Assembly (NCBI RefSeq): GCF_018278905.1
Contig: NZ_CP046600.1
Location: 2,046,001-2,110,000, forward strand
Direction of reading: 5' to 3'
DNA length: 64,000 nucleotides
Source of the DNA: Mycobacterium spongiae
GTDB taxonomy: Bacteria; Actinomycetota; Actinomycetes; Mycobacteriales; Mycobacteriaceae
Shown piece by piece: positions 17,215 through 28,514 of this stretch (its first letter is position 1; each line of letters begins with the position of its first letter). The notes under the pieces are model-generated. The model was not told the DNA's origin and made no database searches. It saw nothing but the letters and a program-made list of their open reading frames with translations. The position numbers were made by a program, and so were the translations under genes.

Positions 17215-19383
17215 ATGAGCGCCCCCGTACACCCTGCCGCAGGAGCCGATGGCGGCGACCCGCCGCACCCGGCTTCGCCGGGTTTGCGATCGCCGCGGGC
17301 CGACGGCGGCGACCCGTCGCACCCGGCAGCGCCGGGTTTGCGATCGCCGCATGCCGTCGCCCCGATCCGGGTTCCTGCCGGGACAACCGCGGCCGCAGCG
17401 GTCGGCGAGGCGGGTTTGCCGAGGCGCGGCGTGCCCGACGCGATCGTGGTGGTCCGCGACGCCGACGGCAACCTGCGCGACTTGAGCTGGGCGCCCACCG
17501 CCGACGCCGAGGTCACCCCGGTGGCCGCCAACACCGACGACGGTCGCAGCGTCATTCGTCATTCGACCGCACATGTGCTCGCCCAAGCTGTCCAGGACAT
17601 GTTCCCGCACGCCAAACTGGGCATCGGGCCACCGATCACCGACGGCTTCTACTACGACTTCGACGTCGCCGAACCGTTCACGCCCGAGGACCTCGCGGCG
17701 CTGGAGAAACGGATGCGCCAGATCGTCAAGGATGGGCAGCTGTTCTCGCGGCGGGTCTACGAGTCCAAGGAGCACGCCCGCGTCGAGCTGGCCGACGAGC
17801 CCTACAAGCTCGAACTCGTCGACGACAAGTCCGGTGACGCCGAAATCATGGAAGTCGGCGGCGACGAGCTCACGGCCTACGACAACCTCAACCCCCGTAC
17901 CCGCGATCGGGTCTGGGGTGACCTGTGCCGTGGTCCCCACATCCCGACCACCAAGCACATCCCGGCCTTCAGGCTGACCCGAAGCTCCGCCGCCTACTGG
18001 CGCGGCGACCAGGCGAACGCCAGCCTGCAACGTATCTACGGCACCGCATGGGAGTCGCAGGAGGCGCTCGATCAGCACCTGGAGCTCATCGAGGAGGCGC
18101 AGCGGCGCGATCACCGCAAACTGGGCGTGGAGCTGGACCTGTTCAGCTTTCCCGACGAAATCGGTTCCGGTCTAGCGGTTTTCCACCCAAAGGGCGGCAT
18201 CGTCCGTCGCGAACTCGAAGACTACTCGCGCCGCAAGCACACCGAAGCCGGCTACCAGTTCGTCAATAGCCCGCACATCACCAAGGCCCAGCTGTTCCAC
18301 ACGTCGGGACACCTGGACTGGTACGCCGACGGCATGTTCCCGCCGATGCACATCGATGCGGAGTACAACGCAGACGGCTCAGTGCGTAAGCCGGGTCAGG
18401 ACTACTACCTCAAGCCGATGAACTGCCCGATGCACTGCCTGATCTTCCGGGCGCGCGGGCGGTCGTATCGCGAACTGCCGCTGCGGTTGTTCGAATTCGG
18501 CACGGTCTACCGCTACGAGAAATCCGGAGTGGTGCACGGTCTGACCCGGGTACGCGGGTTGACGATGGACGATGCCCACATCTTCTGCACCCGCGAGCAG
18601 ATGCGCGACGAGCTGCGCTCGCTGCTGCGATTCGTGCTCGACCTGCTCGGCGACTACGGCCTGACCGACTTCTATCTCGAACTGTCGACGAAGGACCCGG
18701 AGAAGTTCGTTGGATCCGACGCGGTCTGGGAGGACGCCACGAATGTACTGGCCGAGGTCGGTGCCGAATCCGGCCTGGAGCTGGTGCCGGATCCGGGTGG
18801 CGCGGCGTTCTACGGTCCCAAGATCTCGGTGCAAGTCAAGGACGCGCTGGGCCGCACCTGGCAAATGTCGACCATCCAGCTGGATTTCAACTTCCCGGAG
18901 CGCTTCGAGTTGGAATACACCGCCGCCGACGGGACCCGCCAGCGTCCGGTGATGATCCACCGGGCACTGTTCGGGTCGATCGAGCGGTTCTTCGGAATCC
19001 TCACCGAACACTATGCCGGCGCGTTCCCGGCGTGGTTGGCGCCGGTACAGGTCGTCGGCATCCCGGTCGCCGATGAACATATCGCCTACTTGGAAGATGT
19101 TGCCGCGCAACTACGATCGCGGGGCATCCGAGCCGAGGTCGACGCTAGCGACGATCGGATGGCCAAGAAGATCGTCCATCACACCAACCAGAAGGTGCCC
19201 TTCATGGTGCTGGCCGGTGACCGCGATGTCGCCGCGGGTGCCGTCAGCTTCCGGTTCGGCGACCGCACCCAGATCAACGGCGTGCCGTGCGACGAGGCCA
19301 TCGCAACCATCGTGGGTTGGATCGGCAACCGCGAAAACGCCACTCCGACAGCCAAACTGGTGGAAGCTGGCGGCCGTGGGTGA
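17215..19383 (+). CDS. thrS: Threonyl-tRNA synthetase
   Basis: 722 residues. It charges tRNA-Thr in the cytoplasm. TGS domain, then the editing domain with HSTAHVLAQ and CRGPH, then the class II catalytic core, including [12 protein letters not shown] (zinc-binding Cys), the motif 2 loop [13 protein letters not shown] and motif 3 [15 protein letters not shown], and a C-terminal anticodon-binding domain ([14 protein letters not shown]). The M. tuberculosis protein is about 692 residues: MSAP... joins DGGDP directly to RVPAGTT, whereas here an in-frame 54-base tandem repeat lengthens the N-terminus by about 30 residues. GGAG lies about 10 bases before the ATG. First gene of a tight six-gene run to the Nudix gene. 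Confidence 0.97.
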   Translation: MSAPVHPAAGADGGDPPHPASPGLRSPRADGGDPSHPAAPGLRSPHAVAPIRVPAGTTAAAAVGEAGLPRRGVPDAIVVVRDADGNLRDLSWAPTADAEVTPVAANTDDGRSVIRHSTAHVLAQAVQDMFPHAKLGIGPPITDGFYYDFDVAEPFTPEDLAALEKRMRQIVKDGQLFSRRVYESKEHARVELADEPYKLELVDDKSGDAEIMEVGGDELTAYDNLNPRTRDRVWGDLCRGPHIPTTKHIPAFRLTRSSAAYWRGDQANASLQRIYGTAWESQEALDQHLELIEEAQRRDHRKLGVELDLFSFPDEIGSGLAVFHPKGGIVRRELEDYSRRKHTEAGYQFVNSPHITKAQLFHTSGHLDWYADGMFPPMHIDAEYNADGSVRKPGQDYYLKPMNCPMHCLIFRARGRSYRELPLRLFEFGTVYRYEKSGVVHGLTRVRGLTMDDAHIFCTREQMRDELRSLLRFVLDLLGDYGLTDFYLELSTKDPEKFVGSDAVWEDATNVLAEVGAESGLELVPDPGGAAFYGPKISVQVKDALGRTWQMSTIQLDFNFPERFELEYTAADGTRQRPVMIHRALFGSIERFFGILTEHYAGAFPAWLAPVQVVGIPVADEHIAYLEDVAAQLRSRGIRAEVDASDDRMAKKIVHHTNQKVPFMVLAGDRDVAAGAVSFRFGDRTQINGVPCDEAIATIVGWIGNRENATPTAKLVEAGGRG
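17248..17355 (+). repeat. Two tandem 54-base GC-rich units inside the 5' end of thrS
   Basis: Unit 1 starts GATGGCGGCGACC at 17248, unit 2 GACGGCGGCGACC at 17302; both continue with a CCCGGC...GCCGGG hairpin and GTTTGCGATCGCCG. They encode [18 protein letters not shown] and [18 protein letters not shown]. The hairpin-containing unit looks like a dispersed mycobacterial repeat captured in frame. Confidence 0.85.
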
Positions 19384-19972
19384 CGAGCAACGCGCGGATC
19401 GGGCACCCGAAGAGCCCGAAGCCGAAACCATCTTGGACAGGGGCGTAGGCCAGCGCGATCAGTTGCAGCGGCTATGGACGCCGTACCGGATGAACTATCT
19501 CGCTGAAGCGCCGCTGAAGCGCGACCCCAATTCGTCAGCCAAGCCCGAGCAGCCGTTCACCGACATTCCGCAGCTGTCCGACGAAGAAGGCTTGGTAGTG
19601 GCTCGCGGCGAACTCGTCTACGCCGTGCTCAACCTCTACCCCTACAACCCCGGGCACCTCATGGTGGTGCCCTATCGGCGGGTATCGGAGTTGGAGGACC
19701 TGACCGAACCCGAGAGCGCCGAACTGATGGCCTTCACACAAAAGGCGATCCGCGTCATCAAGAACGTCTCCCGGCCGCACGGTTTCAACGTCGGCCTGAA
19801 CCTGGGGACGTCGGCGGGCGGCTCGCTGGCCGAGCATCTGCACGTGCACGTCGTGCCGCGCTGGGGCGGTGATGCGAACTTCATCACCATCGTCGGGGGA
19901 TCCAAGGTGATCCCGCAGCTGTTGCGCGACACTCGCCGCCTGCTTGCCACCGAATGGGCTCGGCAATCATGA
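19376..19972 (+). CDS. HIT-family AP4A phosphorylase, Rv2613c-like
   Basis: 198 residues from GTG 19376, overlapping the thrS stop by 8 bases. Histidine-triad motif [10 protein letters not shown] near residue 155 with its upstream partner [20 protein letters not shown]. The M. tuberculosis ortholog Rv2613c is known as a diadenosine tetraphosphate phosphorylase. Synthetases such as ThrS can make AP4A as a side product, so coupling to thrS is functionally sensible (inference). The longer open frame to 19013 lies wholly inside thrS and is not used. Confidence 0.93.
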   Translation: MGDEQRADRAPEEPEAETILDRGVGQRDQLQRLWTPYRMNYLAEAPLKRDPNSSAKPEQPFTDIPQLSDEEGLVVARGELVYAVLNLYPYNPGHLMVVPYRRVSELEDLTEPESAELMAFTQKAIRVIKNVSRPHGFNVGLNLGTSAGGSLAEHLHVHVVPRWGGDANFITIVGGSKVIPQLLRDTRRLLATEWARQS

Positions 19973-19991
19973 GCGCAACGATGAGGCGCTC

Positions 19992-20645
19992 ATGAGCAAA
20001 CTGCCCTTCCTGTCGCGCGCCGCCTTCGCGCGGATCACCTCGCCGATCGCCAGGGCGTTGCTGCGGGTTGGCCTCACCCCGGACGCCGTCACCATCCTGG
20101 GCACCGCCGCTTCGGTGGCGGGCGCGCTGACACTGTTCCCGATGGGCAAGCTGTTTCCTGGTGCATGTGTGGTCACGTTCTTCGTGGTGTTCGACATGCT
20201 CGATGGGGCGATGGCCCGAGAACGGGGCGGCGGCACTCGCTTTGGCGCGGTCTTGGACGCCACCTGTGACCGGATCAGTGACGGCGCGGTCTTCTGCGGA
20301 CTGCTGTGGTGGATTGCGTTTCACCTGCACGACGGGCCACTGGCGGTGGCCACCATGATCGGTCTGGTCTCCTCGCAGGTGATTTCCTACATCAAAGCCC
20401 GGGCAGAGGCCAGCGGCCTGCGCGGCGATGGCGGGTTCATCGAGAGACCAGAACGGTTGATCATCGTGCTGACCGGAGCAGGCGTGTCGGACTTTCCGTT
20501 TATTGCCTGGCCGCCGGCGCTGCCGATTGCGATGTGGCTGCTGGCGGTGGCCAGTGTGATCACCTTCCTACAACGCATGCACACGGTGCGAAACTCGCCC
20601 GGTGCCACCGATCGCCTTGCGCTCGGCGGAAAGAGCCAACCGTAA
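19992..20645 (+). CDS. pgsA1: Phosphatidylinositol phosphate synthase
   Basis: 217 residues, membrane CDP-alcohol phosphotransferase. It joins CDP-diacylglycerol and inositol-1-phosphate to give PI phosphate, the precursor of PI, PIMs, LM and LAM. The full family motif is present: D68, D71, G72, A75, R76, G85, D89, D93 (DMLDGAMARERGGG then GAVLDATCD). About six hydrophobic helices. The start MSKLPFLSRAAF matches the M. tuberculosis protein; the frame upstream to 19944 overlaps the HIT gene and is ignored. Its stop overlaps the patA start by one base (TAATG). Confidence 0.96.
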   Translation: MSKLPFLSRAAFARITSPIARALLRVGLTPDAVTILGTAASVAGALTLFPMGKLFPGACVVTFFVVFDMLDGAMARERGGGTRFGAVLDATCDRISDGAVFCGLLWWIAFHLHDGPLAVATMIGLVSSQVISYIKARAEASGLRGDGGFIERPERLIIVLTGAGVSDFPFIAWPPALPIAMWLLAVASVITFLQRMHTVRNSPGATDRLALGGKSQP

Positions 20646-21598
20646 TGGCCGCCCCTGCCGGCTTGAGATTGCCCAGAGACCCGCGCGGCTTCGTGACCGA
20701 CAGGGCTACCGACTGGGCCTACGCGGCCGGCTGGATGGCTGTGCGCACGCTACCGGAGTTTGCGGCGCGCAACGCCTTTGACGCAGGAGCGCGGTACGCG
20801 GCGCGCCACGGCGGACCTGAACAGTTGCGTGCGAACTTGGCCCGCGTCGTGGGTGTGCGGCCCGCCGAAGTGCCCGATTCGCTGATGCGCGCGGCCCTGG
20901 CGTCCTACGGCCGCTATTGGCGGGAGGTGTTCCGACTGCCGACGATGGACCACCGCGCGATCGCTCGTCAGCTCGGCCAGGTGATCGAGGGGCTGGAGCA
21001 CCTCGATGCGGGGCTGGCGGCTGGTCGCGGGGTCGTGCTGGCGTTGCCGCACAGCGGCAACTGGGACATCGCCGGGGTGTACCTGGCGCAGACCCACGGC
21101 ACCTTCGCCACCGTGGCCGAGCGACTCAAACCCGAGTCGCTCTACCGGCGTTTCATTGACTACCGTCGCAGCCTCGGCTTCGAAGTGCTGCCGTTGTCCG
21201 GTGGCTCGCGACCACCCTTCGAGGTGCTGTGCGAGCGGCTGCGGGCCAACCGGGTGGTGTGCCTGATGGCCGAGCGCGACCTCACCCGTACCGGCGTTGA
21301 GGTCGACTTCTTCGGCGAACCGACGCGAATGCCAGCGGGTCCGGCCAAACTCGCGATCGAGACCGGCGCTGCCCTGTTGCCTGTGCACGGCTGGTTCGAA
21401 GGGCGCGGCTGGGGGTTCTCGGTGCATCCGAAGTTGGACTGCACCAGTGGTGACGTGGGAGCGATCACCGCCGCCCTGGCAGACCGATTCGCGCGGAACA
21501 TAGCCGTCCATCCCGAGGACTGGCACATGCTGCAGCCGCAGTGGCTGGCCGACTTGTCCGCTGCCAAGCGGGCGCGATTGAGGCCACATGAGGATTGA
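20645..21598 (+). CDS. patA: PIM acyltransferase (PatA)
   Basis: 317 residues, peripheral-membrane acyltransferase that transfers palmitate to the 6-OH of the mannose on the inositol 2-position of PIM1/PIM2. The catalytic HX4D-type motif is visible as HSGNWD, with AERDLTRTGVEVDFFG as the second conserved block and GPAKLAIETGAALLPVH as the third. ATG 20645 is coupled to the pgsA1 stop. Ortholog of Rv2611c in the conserved PIM operon. Confidence 0.95.
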   Translation: MAAPAGLRLPRDPRGFVTDRATDWAYAAGWMAVRTLPEFAARNAFDAGARYAARHGGPEQLRANLARVVGVRPAEVPDSLMRAALASYGRYWREVFRLPTMDHRAIARQLGQVIEGLEHLDAGLAAGRGVVLALPHSGNWDIAGVYLAQTHGTFATVAERLKPESLYRRFIDYRRSLGFEVLPLSGGSRPPFEVLCERLRANRVVCLMAERDLTRTGVEVDFFGEPTRMPAGPAKLAIETGAALLPVHGWFEGRGWGFSVHPKLDCTSGDVGAITAALADRFARNIAVHPEDWHMLQPQWLADLSAAKRARLRPHED

Positions 21599-21619
21599 GA
21601 TCCCAATGAGGGACGCCTG

Positions 21620-22744
21620 ATGCGGATCGGGATGGTCTGCCCGTACTCCTTCGATGTACCGGGTGGGGTGCAGTCGCACGTATTGCAGCTGGCCGAGGTG
21701 ATGCGTGGCCGCGGGCACGAGGTCAGTGTGCTTGCGCCGGCATCGCCGCACGCCACGCTGCCGGACTACGTCGTCTCCGGCGGCAAGGCCGTCCCGATCC
21801 CCTACAACGGGTCGGTGGCCCGGCTACGATTCGGTCCGGCCACCCACCGCAAAGTCAAAAAATGGCTTGCGGAGGGCGATTTCGACGTGCTGCACCTGCA
21901 CGAGCCGAACGCGCCGAGCCTATCGATGCTCGCCCTGAACATTGCCCATGGTCCAATCGTCGCGACCTTTCACACCTCGACCACGAAGTCGCTGACGCTG
22001 ACGGTCTTCCAGGGCATCCTGCGGCCAATGCACGAAAAGATCTTCGGCCGGATCGCAGTGTCCGACCTGGCCAGACGCTGGCAGATGGAAGCGCTGGGGT
22101 CCGATGCCGTGGAGATCCCCAACGGAGTCGACGTCGATTACTTCGCCTCGGCAACGCGGTTGGAGGCGTATCCGCGCCGCGGTAAGACGGTGCTGTTCTT
22201 GGGTCGCTACGACGAGCCCCGTAAGGGCATGGCGGTCTTGCTTGATGCGTTGCCACGGGTGGTGGAACGCTTCGCCGATGTGCAGTTGCTGATTGTCGGC
22301 CGCGGCGACGAAGATCAATTGCGTAGCCAGGCAGGGGGATTGGTACGGAATCTGCGATTCCTCGGGCAAGTCGATGACGCTGGAAAGGCATCGGCGATGC
22401 GCAGCGCCGACGTCTACTGTGCACCGAACACCGGCGGTGAGAGTTTCGGCATCGTGTTGGTCGAAGCGATGGCCGCGGGCACGCCGGTCGTCGCCAGCGA
22501 CCTGGACGCGTTCCGGCGAGTGCTGCGTGGGGGCGTAGCTGGCTGTCTGGTGCCGGTTGATGATGCCGCTGCGCTGGCCGCCGCGCTCATTTCGGTGCTG
22601 GAGGACGACGCGCTGCGGGAGCGTTACGTCGCGGCGGGTGCCGAAGCGGTCCGCGGCTACGACTGGTCGGTGGTGGCTGGCCAGATCATGCGGGTGTACG
22701 AGACGGTCGCCGGCTCTGGCGCCAAAGTTTCGGCGGCGAGCTGA
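21620..22744 (+). CDS. pimA: Phosphatidyl-myo-inositol mannosyltransferase PimA
   Basis: 374 residues, GT4 glycosyltransferase with GT-B fold. It transfers mannose from GDP-mannose to the 2-position of inositol in PI, the first step of PIM synthesis on the cytoplasmic face. N-terminal [20 protein letters not shown] with the donor/acceptor Gly loop, FHTSTTKSL membrane-binding region, [10 protein letters not shown], the C-terminal [19 protein letters not shown] strand, and the E-x7-E motif in [22 protein letters not shown] lies 7 bases before the ATG. It follows patA after 21 bases. Confidence 0.96.
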   Translation: MRIGMVCPYSFDVPGGVQSHVLQLAEVMRGRGHEVSVLAPASPHATLPDYVVSGGKAVPIPYNGSVARLRFGPATHRKVKKWLAEGDFDVLHLHEPNAPSLSMLALNIAHGPIVATFHTSTTKSLTLTVFQGILRPMHEKIFGRIAVSDLARRWQMEALGSDAVEIPNGVDVDYFASATRLEAYPRRGKTVLFLGRYDEPRKGMAVLLDALPRVVERFADVQLLIVGRGDEDQLRSQAGGLVRNLRFLGQVDDAGKASAMRSADVYCAPNTGGESFGIVLVEAMAAGTPVVASDLDAFRRVLRGGVAGCLVPVDDAAALAAALISVLEDDALRERYVAAGAEAVRGYDWSVVAGQIMRVYETVAGSGAKVSAAS

Positions 22745-23808
22745 TGACGCCGCTGACGGTTGCGGTTGTTGCGCTGTTAGCGGTGCTGGTCGTGGCACTG
22801 GTCGCCCTTGGCGCGTGGGGATACCAGACGGCCAACCGCCTGAACCGACTCAACGTGCGCTACGACTTGTCCTGGCAGGCGCTCGACGGTGCGCTGGCGC
22901 GGCGCGCGGTGGTGGCTCGAGCGGTCGCGATCGATGCGTACGGCGGTGCGCCGGGAGGCGCGCGATTGGCGACACTGGCCGACGACGCGGAGTGTGCGCC
23001 CCGGCACGCCCGCGAGACCGCGGAGAACGAGCTTTCCGCCGCGTTGGCCATGGTCGATCCGGCGTCGCTGCCGGCAGCCCTGATCGCCGAATTGGCCGAT
23101 GCCGAAGCGCGGGTTCTGCTGGCGCGCCGCTTCCACAACGACGCGGTCCGCGACACCCTGGCGTTGGCAGAGCGACCGCTGGTGCGCGCGCTGCGTCTCG
23201 GCGGAACGGCTGCGCTGCCAAGCTATTTCGAGATCGCTGAGCGACCCCACGCATTGGCACACGGCGATCACGGTCTCAACCACCGCACCTCCGCGCGGGT
23301 GGTGCTACTTGACGACCGTGGCGCTGTGCTGCTGCTGTGTGGCTCGGACCCGGCCAACCCGGCGTTTGCGGACCGGGCTGCGCCTCGATGGTGGTTCACC
23401 ATCGGGGGCGAAGTGCACCGGGGTGAGCGGTTGGCGCATGCGGCCGCGCGCGAGTTGGCCGAGGAAACCGGTCTGCGCGTGGATCCGGCCGAGTTGGTAG
23501 GGCCGATCTGGCGTCGTGATGACGTCTTTGAGTTCAACGGCTCGGTGATCGACAGCGAGGAGTTCTACCTGGCCTACCGCACACGTCGGTTCGAGCCGGC
23601 CGTGCAGGGGCGGACCGAATTGGAACGCCGCTACATCCACGACGCGCGCTGGTGCGATGCCGGCGACATCGCCGACCTGGTTGCCGCCGGCGAACTCGTG
23701 TACCCGCTGCAACTCGGCGAGCTGCTGCCTGCGGCCAACCGGCTGGCAGACGCGGCGCCCGACGGCGAGGCAGCGCCAAAGGCGGGTGTGCCTCAGTCGA
23801 TCCGCTGA
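22744..23808 (+). CDS. Nudix hydrolase with N-terminal membrane anchor, Rv2609c-like
   Basis: 354 residues. One N-terminal hydrophobic helix ([20 protein letters not shown]), a helical middle section of about 140 residues, then a C-terminal Nudix domain with the full box [20 protein letters not shown] followed by ETGL (GX5EX7REUXEEXGU). It would hydrolyse a nucleoside diphosphate derivative near the membrane; no substrate is known. ATG overlaps the pimA stop by one base. Its last 16 bases overlap the 3' end of the convergent PPE gene. Confidence 0.9.
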   Translation: MTPLTVAVVALLAVLVVALVALGAWGYQTANRLNRLNVRYDLSWQALDGALARRAVVARAVAIDAYGGAPGGARLATLADDAECAPRHARETAENELSAALAMVDPASLPAALIAELADAEARVLLARRFHNDAVRDTLALAERPLVRALRLGGTAALPSYFEIAERPHALAHGDHGLNHRTSARVVLLDDRGAVLLLCGSDPANPAFADRAAPRWWFTIGGEVHRGERLAHAAARELAEETGLRVDPAELVGPIWRRDDVFEFNGSVIDSEEFYLAYRTRRFEPAVQGRTELERRYIHDARWCDAGDIADLVAAGELVYPLQLGELLPAANRLADAAPDGEAAPKAGVPQSIR

Positions 23809-25601
23809 TATCCGGCCCAGCCCGGCGGCACCGGCAAACTCAGGCCGGACAAGGCGTCGTTGATGCCTTGCACGGTCCCGTGCTGGAGGTCGGCGCCGAC
23901 GGCGGCCCAATCGACGTCCGGAAACAGCTCGAACGGCGCGGGAACGTCTTGATAGGCCGTGCGGTCGTAGCCCAGCTCGACCAGCACGCGCAGGTTCGGC
24001 TGGACCAGGTCGGCCAGGGGGTCTCCCACGAACGGAATGGCGCGTACCGGGGTCAGTAGCGGCAGATCGTCCGTGGGAAGCAGGATGTAGGTGGTCAAGA
24101 CGTCCGGCGAGGACACCGGTTGAACTATTCCCGACGCAAGGTCGGGCTCCCCGCCAAGGAGCCCGGAGTGTATGAAAAGGATGCCCGCGAGGGCGTTGGC
24201 GGTCGAAAACACATTCAGCGGGTATCGGGGAAAGTCGTTGACGCCGTCGTATTGGGCTGAGTAATCGACGATCGGGTACACGTCGGCGGGCGTCGCGCCG
24301 GAGAACGTAAGACCTAACTGCGGTATGGAGAAACCGCCCAGACGCGCGAGGAGACCGCCGTCGGGCCGGTTGGGATTGCCGGTGAAGGTAAAGGACAGCT
24401 CGTCGATGCCCGGACGCAGGTGTGCGGGCAGGGATTGCAGAAAGCGGATTTCCATGGTGGAAACCGTGGCGCCCTGGGAGGTGCCGAAGACGACGATCTC
24501 GTTTCCCGCCGCGTGCTGCGCCATGATCGCGGCGTGCAGCTTCGCCACACCCTGGGCCACGGAGGCGTCGAAAGTCAGGCTATCGAGCCCGGTGAACGGG
24601 AAAAACATCGACGGTGTTTCCAGGATCGAAGCGGTGAACCCGGGATGGAAGGGGGCGATGAACTGCGCGGCGTACTCGAGTACGCGGACATTGGGCAGCG
24701 GCAGTGCGATCTCGGTGCCGCCAATGACTAGCGCTGTGACTCCCGGGCCGCCGTCCCCGACTACCAGGACGTCGATGTCCTCAAAACCGAAGTCCCCGAT
24801 GCCGATCTGTCCATTGCCGGTGATGCCGGCGCCGATGTTCCAGCTACCAATGTTCCCAATACCGATGTTTGCGTCGCCAATGTTCTCGAAGCCAATGTTG
24901 CCGTTGCCGACGTTTCCGATGCCGATGTTGCCGTTGCCGATGTTGCCGTTGCCGATATTGTTGATTCCGGCATTGCCGTTGCCCACGTTGAAGGTCCCGG
25001 TGGTCAAATCCACGCTGATCGCTGGAAGCCCTGAGGCGGCATACGCGGTAGCCACCCGCCCGTGCAGGCTGCCCAGCAGCGACTGCAACCCTTCCTGGTA
25101 CGGCGCCAACTGCGACACCACCGCCGATGCTCCGGCGTGGTAGCCCGACATCGCCGCCACGTCCTGGGCCCAGATCTGCTCATACTCAGCTTCGATGGCG
25201 GCGATCGCCGCGGCGTTCTGACCCAGCAGGTCCGATCTCACCAACGAGACCAGCGCGGAACGATTGAGCGCAACCATCGCCGGATGCACGGTGGCCGCCT
25301 GCGCCGCCTCGAACACGCTTGCCGCGAGCCGGGCCTGAACGGCCGTCTGGTTCGCCTGGCCTGCCACCGTGCTCAACCACTCCAGGTAGGGGATCGACGC
25401 GCGGGTCATCGCCAGCGATGCCGGACCCAGCCACGCCTCGCCCGTCAGCCCCGAGGTCACCGCCCCGAACGCACCCGCCGCGGCGTGCAGGTCCTCGGCG
25501 AGACCATCCCAGGCAGTCGCGGCCGCCAGCATCGGGCCTAGGCCCACACCGGTAAAGATCCGCGCGGAATTGACCTCCGGCGGCAGTACGGCGAAATGCA
25601 T
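23793..25601 (-). CDS. PPE family protein with PE-PPE hydrolase domain, PPE42-like
   Basis: 602 residues. The PPE domain (1-180) begins [18 protein letters not shown] and holds the WxG turn as EAWLGPAS. A pentapeptide-like linker follows (repeats of [12 protein letters not shown], about 210-270). The C-terminal PE-PPE domain has a serine-hydrolase elbow, [12 protein letters not shown], with the strand [10 protein letters not shown] downstream. In M. tuberculosis Rv2608 holds the same place after Rv2609c and is a known secreted antigen. Secretion through an ESX system is expected, although no PE partner is adjacent. Esterase activity is inferred from the fold. It is convergent with the Nudix gene. 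Confidence 0.93.
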   Translation of the reverse strand: MHFAVLPPEVNSARIFTGVGLGPMLAAATAWDGLAEDLHAAAGAFGAVTSGLTGEAWLGPASLAMTRASIPYLEWLSTVAGQANQTAVQARLAASVFEAAQAATVHPAMVALNRSALVSLVRSDLLGQNAAAIAAIEAEYEQIWAQDVAAMSGYHAGASAVVSQLAPYQEGLQSLLGSLHGRVATAYAASGLPAISVDLTTGTFNVGNGNAGINNIGNGNIGNGNIGIGNVGNGNIGFENIGDANIGIGNIGSWNIGAGITGNGQIGIGDFGFEDIDVLVVGDGGPGVTALVIGGTEIALPLPNVRVLEYAAQFIAPFHPGFTASILETPSMFFPFTGLDSLTFDASVAQGVAKLHAAIMAQHAAGNEIVVFGTSQGATVSTMEIRFLQSLPAHLRPGIDELSFTFTGNPNRPDGGLLARLGGFSIPQLGLTFSGATPADVYPIVDYSAQYDGVNDFPRYPLNVFSTANALAGILFIHSGLLGGEPDLASGIVQPVSSPDVLTTYILLPTDDLPLLTPVRAIPFVGDPLADLVQPNLRVLVELGYDRTAYQDVPAPFELFPDVDWAAVGADLQHGTVQGINDALSGLSLPVPPGWAGYQRID

Positions 25602-25823
25602 CGGTGCGCTTCTTCTCAGTCGGCCTTCCCCGCTCGGCCACCACCGGGGCGGATATCGCCGCGAGCCACCACCCGAACACCAGCACCCATGGTGTGCGCG
25701 CAGCCGGTGAACGGTCCCAGAGCACCGAGCATTCCGGTCGCAAGAACTCTATGACATGTGCGACCAGATCTCCGGGGTTCCATCAAACTTTGCCTATGAC
25801 CCGACCGCTCGACATCCGTGAAC

Positions 25824-26498
25824 TCAGGGTTGCAACCGCTCCAGGCGGCCATGGACGACGCGGATCCGGTTGTGTAACCGATTCTCTCGCCCCTGCCAGA
25901 ACTCCACGATTTCGGGGGCTATTCGGTAGCCGCCCCACTCGGGAGGTACCGGGATGTCGTCTTGTTCGGCAAAGCGACGCGTGGCTGCGGCAAGCCGCTC
26001 GTCGAGCTCGGCGCGAGAACCGACCGGCCGCGACTGCTGTGATGCCCACGCGCCCAGCTGTGCACCCCGCGGGCGTTTGGACCAATAGGCGAGTGTTTCT
26101 CCGGCGCTGACTTTGCTGACGGGGCCTTGCACGTGGGCCTGACGACCCAGCTCGTACCACGGAAAAGTAGCCGACGCATAGGGTTTCGCGGCGAGCTGGT
26201 CGCCCTTCGCCGACGTGTAGCTCGTAAAGAAGGTGATACCCGACTCGTCCAAACTCTTGCAGAGCACCGAACGGCTCACCGGTTTTCCATCGTCGACGGT
26301 GGCGAGAACCATCGCATTCGGTTCCACCACGCCCGCGTGCTGTGCGTCGCTCATCCATCGGCGAAGCAACGCCAGCCACCCGTCGTCGAGCCAGTCAAAA
26401 TCCAGGTCGCCGCAGCCGTCCTTCTCCGGTCCGTATTCCCCACGCATCCTGGCTAGCTGTTCGTCATCGAACTCGACGATGTGGGCATCGTCGTTCAT
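25824..26498 (-). CDS. pdxH: Pyridoxamine 5'-phosphate oxidase
   Basis: 224 residues, identical in length to the recalled M. tuberculosis Rv2607. FMN enzyme oxidising pyridoxine/pyridoxamine phosphate to pyridoxal phosphate. FMN and substrate segments are visible: [47 protein letters not shown], and a C-terminal [19 protein letters not shown] 26498 is chosen for its GGAGG box 6 bases upstream and because it matches the relative's start; the frame runs to 26579. It is divergent from pdxS, placing both PLP routes back to back. Confidence 0.95.
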   Translation of the reverse strand: MNDDAHIVEFDDEQLARMRGEYGPEKDGCGDLDFDWLDDGWLALLRRWMSDAQHAGVVEPNAMVLATVDDGKPVSRSVLCKSLDESGITFFTSYTSAKGDQLAAKPYASATFPWYELGRQAHVQGPVSKVSAGETLAYWSKRPRGAQLGAWASQQSRPVGSRAELDERLAAATRRFAEQDDIPVPPEWGGYRIAPEIVEFWQGRENRLHNRIRVVHGRLERLQP

Positions 26499-26737
26499 CC
26501 CGGCCTCCGGCACCGATGGTGAGGGACTTGCGTCGTTTCGATCGGGCGACGCGAGAATCGCGCCGCTGGTAGATCTCACTGGGGGTGGATCAACCGTGTC
26601 CGGCTCGATTCCTTTGCCGAATCTATCAACTGGCGGACTTGATCACGCCTTCGGTGACTGACTGTCCCTGGCTGGGTGCCCTCGTATCGTATTGGGGTCA
26701 CAGCGGGTCGTACGGTAATGGAGACAAGGGAGGCACC

Positions 26738-27637
26738 ATGGATCCTGCAGGTAAACCCGCGACCGGCACGGCGCGAGTCAAGCGTGGCATGGCCGAGATG
26801 CTCAAGGGCGGCGTCATCATGGACGTTGTCACGCCGGAGCAGGCACGCATCGCCGAGGGCGCCGGCGCGGTCGCGGTCATGGCGCTAGAACGAGTGCCCG
26901 CCGATATCCGCGCACAAGGCGGGGTGTCGCGCATGAGTGACCCCGACATGATTGAGGCGATCATCGCCGCGGTCACGATTCCGGTGATGGCCAAAGTGCG
27001 CATTGGCCATTTCGTCGAGGCGCAGATCTTGCAGAACCTGGGTGTGGACTACATTGACGAATCCGAGGTGCTCACACCCGCCGACTACACCCACCACATC
27101 GACAAGTGGAAGTTCACGGTGCCTTTCGTCTGTGGGGCGACGAATCTGGGTGAGGCGCTGCGGCGCGTCGCCGAGGGCGCGGCCATGATTCGGTCCAAAG
27201 GTGAGGCCGGTACCGGGGACGTCTCCAACGCGACGACCCATATGCGCGCGATCGGCGGCGATATCCGTAGGCTCACATCGCTGTCGGAGGACGAGTTATT
27301 CGTCGCGGCAAAGGAATTGCAGGCGCCTCACGAGTTGGTCGTTGAGGTGGCTCGGGCGGGCAAGTTGCCGGTAACGCTATTCACTGCTGGCGGTATCGCT
27401 ACCCCCGCCGACGCGGCGATGATGATGCAGCTCGGTGCCGAGGGTGTCTTCGTGGGTTCAGGCATCTTCAAGTCCGGCGCGCCGGAACACCGCGCCGCCG
27501 CGATCGTCAAGGCCACCACGTTCTATGACGATCCCGGTGTGCTGGCCAAGGTGTCGCGAGGGCTGGGAGAGGCGATGGTGGGCATCAACGTGGAGGAGAT
27601 TGCGCAGCCACACCGCCTGGCTCAGCGCGGCTGGTAA
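26738..27637 (+). CDS. pdxS: Pyridoxal 5'-phosphate synthase subunit PdxS
   Basis: 299 residues, TIM-barrel synthase that assembles PLP from ribose 5-phosphate, glyceraldehyde 3-phosphate and ammonia supplied by PdxT. The two catalytic lysines are present in [10 protein letters not shown] and [10 protein letters not shown], and the phosphate loop in [20 protein letters not shown] precedes the ATG. A longer frame starts at 26585 but lies in the divergent promoter region shared with pdxH, where I see no clear promoter. Leads the pdxS-tesB2-pdxT unit. Confidence 0.97.
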   Translation: MDPAGKPATGTARVKRGMAEMLKGGVIMDVVTPEQARIAEGAGAVAVMALERVPADIRAQGGVSRMSDPDMIEAIIAAVTIPVMAKVRIGHFVEAQILQNLGVDYIDESEVLTPADYTHHIDKWKFTVPFVCGATNLGEALRRVAEGAAMIRSKGEAGTGDVSNATTHMRAIGGDIRRLTSLSEDELFVAAKELQAPHELVVEVARAGKLPVTLFTAGGIATPADAAMMMQLGAEGVFVGSGIFKSGAPEHRAAAIVKATTFYDDPGVLAKVSRGLGEAMVGINVEEIAQPHRLAQRGW

Positions 27638-27646
27638 AAACGTTCC

Positions 27647-28492
27647 GTGGCGATCGAGCAGATCCTTGATCTCGAACAACTCGAGGTCGACATCTACCGC
27701 GGTAGCGTGTTTAGCCCCGACTCGGGGTTTCTCCAGCGCACCTTCGGCGGTCATGTCGCCGGCCAGTCGCTGGTTTCGGCCGTGCGCACGGTCGAACCGC
27801 GCTACCTGGTGCACTCGCTGCATGGCTACTTCATCCGTCCCGGAGACGCCACGGCGCCTACGGTCTTCATCGTGGAGCGGCTGCGCGACGGCGGCTCCTT
27901 CTGTACGAGGCGGGTCAACGCGATCCAGCACGGCCAAACGATCTTCAGCATGTCCGCGTCGTTCCAAACCCATCAGGACGGCATCACGCACCAGGACGCC
28001 ATGCCAGCCGCGCCGCCGCCTGACGACCTGCCCGGTCTGTCGTCGATACGGGTGTTCGATGACGCCGGATTCCGGCAGTTCGAGGAGTGGGATGTCCGCA
28101 TCGTGCCACGCGATGACCTCCACCGCCTGCCGGGAAAGGCCTCCCAGCAGCAGGTGTGGTTTCGCCACCACGATCGGCTGCCCGATGACCCGGTGCTGCA
28201 CATTTGCGCGCTGGCCTACATGAGCGACCTGACACTGCTGGGGTCGGCGCAGGTCACCCACCTCGAGGTGCGGAAACATCTGCAAGTGGCCTCCCTGGAC
28301 CATGCGATGTGGTTCATGCGGTCGTTTCGGGCCGACGAGTGGTTGTTGTATGACCAATCTTCGCCGTCGGCGTGCAGCGGGCGCGCGCTCACCCAGGGCA
28401 AGATCTTCAACCAGTCCGGTGCGATGGTCGCCGCGGTGATGCAAGAAGGGCTGACCCGCTTCGTCAGCGGATATCAGGCGACGTGCCCATGA
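27647..28492 (+). CDS. tesB2: Acyl-CoA thioesterase II
   Basis: 281 residues, double-hotdog thioesterase of the TesB type, ortholog of Rv2605c. It hydrolyses medium to long acyl-CoA. The N-terminal hotdog holds [20 protein letters not shown]; the C-terminal hotdog has the [20 protein letters not shown] block and the active-site neighbourhood around [22 protein letters not shown] start lies 10 bases after the pdxS stop. A thioesterase between pdxS and pdxT is a conserved arrangement in mycobacteria; the reason for it is unknown. Confidence 0.94.
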   Translation: MAIEQILDLEQLEVDIYRGSVFSPDSGFLQRTFGGHVAGQSLVSAVRTVEPRYLVHSLHGYFIRPGDATAPTVFIVERLRDGGSFCTRRVNAIQHGQTIFSMSASFQTHQDGITHQDAMPAAPPPDDLPGLSSIRVFDDAGFRQFEEWDVRIVPRDDLHRLPGKASQQQVWFRHHDRLPDDPVLHICALAYMSDLTLLGSAQVTHLEVRKHLQVASLDHAMWFMRSFRADEWLLYDQSSPSACSGRALTQGKIFNQSGAMVAAVMQEGLTRFVSGYQATCP

Positions 28493-28514
28493 GCGGGCGG
28501 GCCGTGAACAGGCG

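Noticed and set aside
17071..18114. 347-residue minus-strand frame opposite thrS
   Set aside because: Antisense to a clear thrS gene; no recognisable domain, typical GC-rich shadow.
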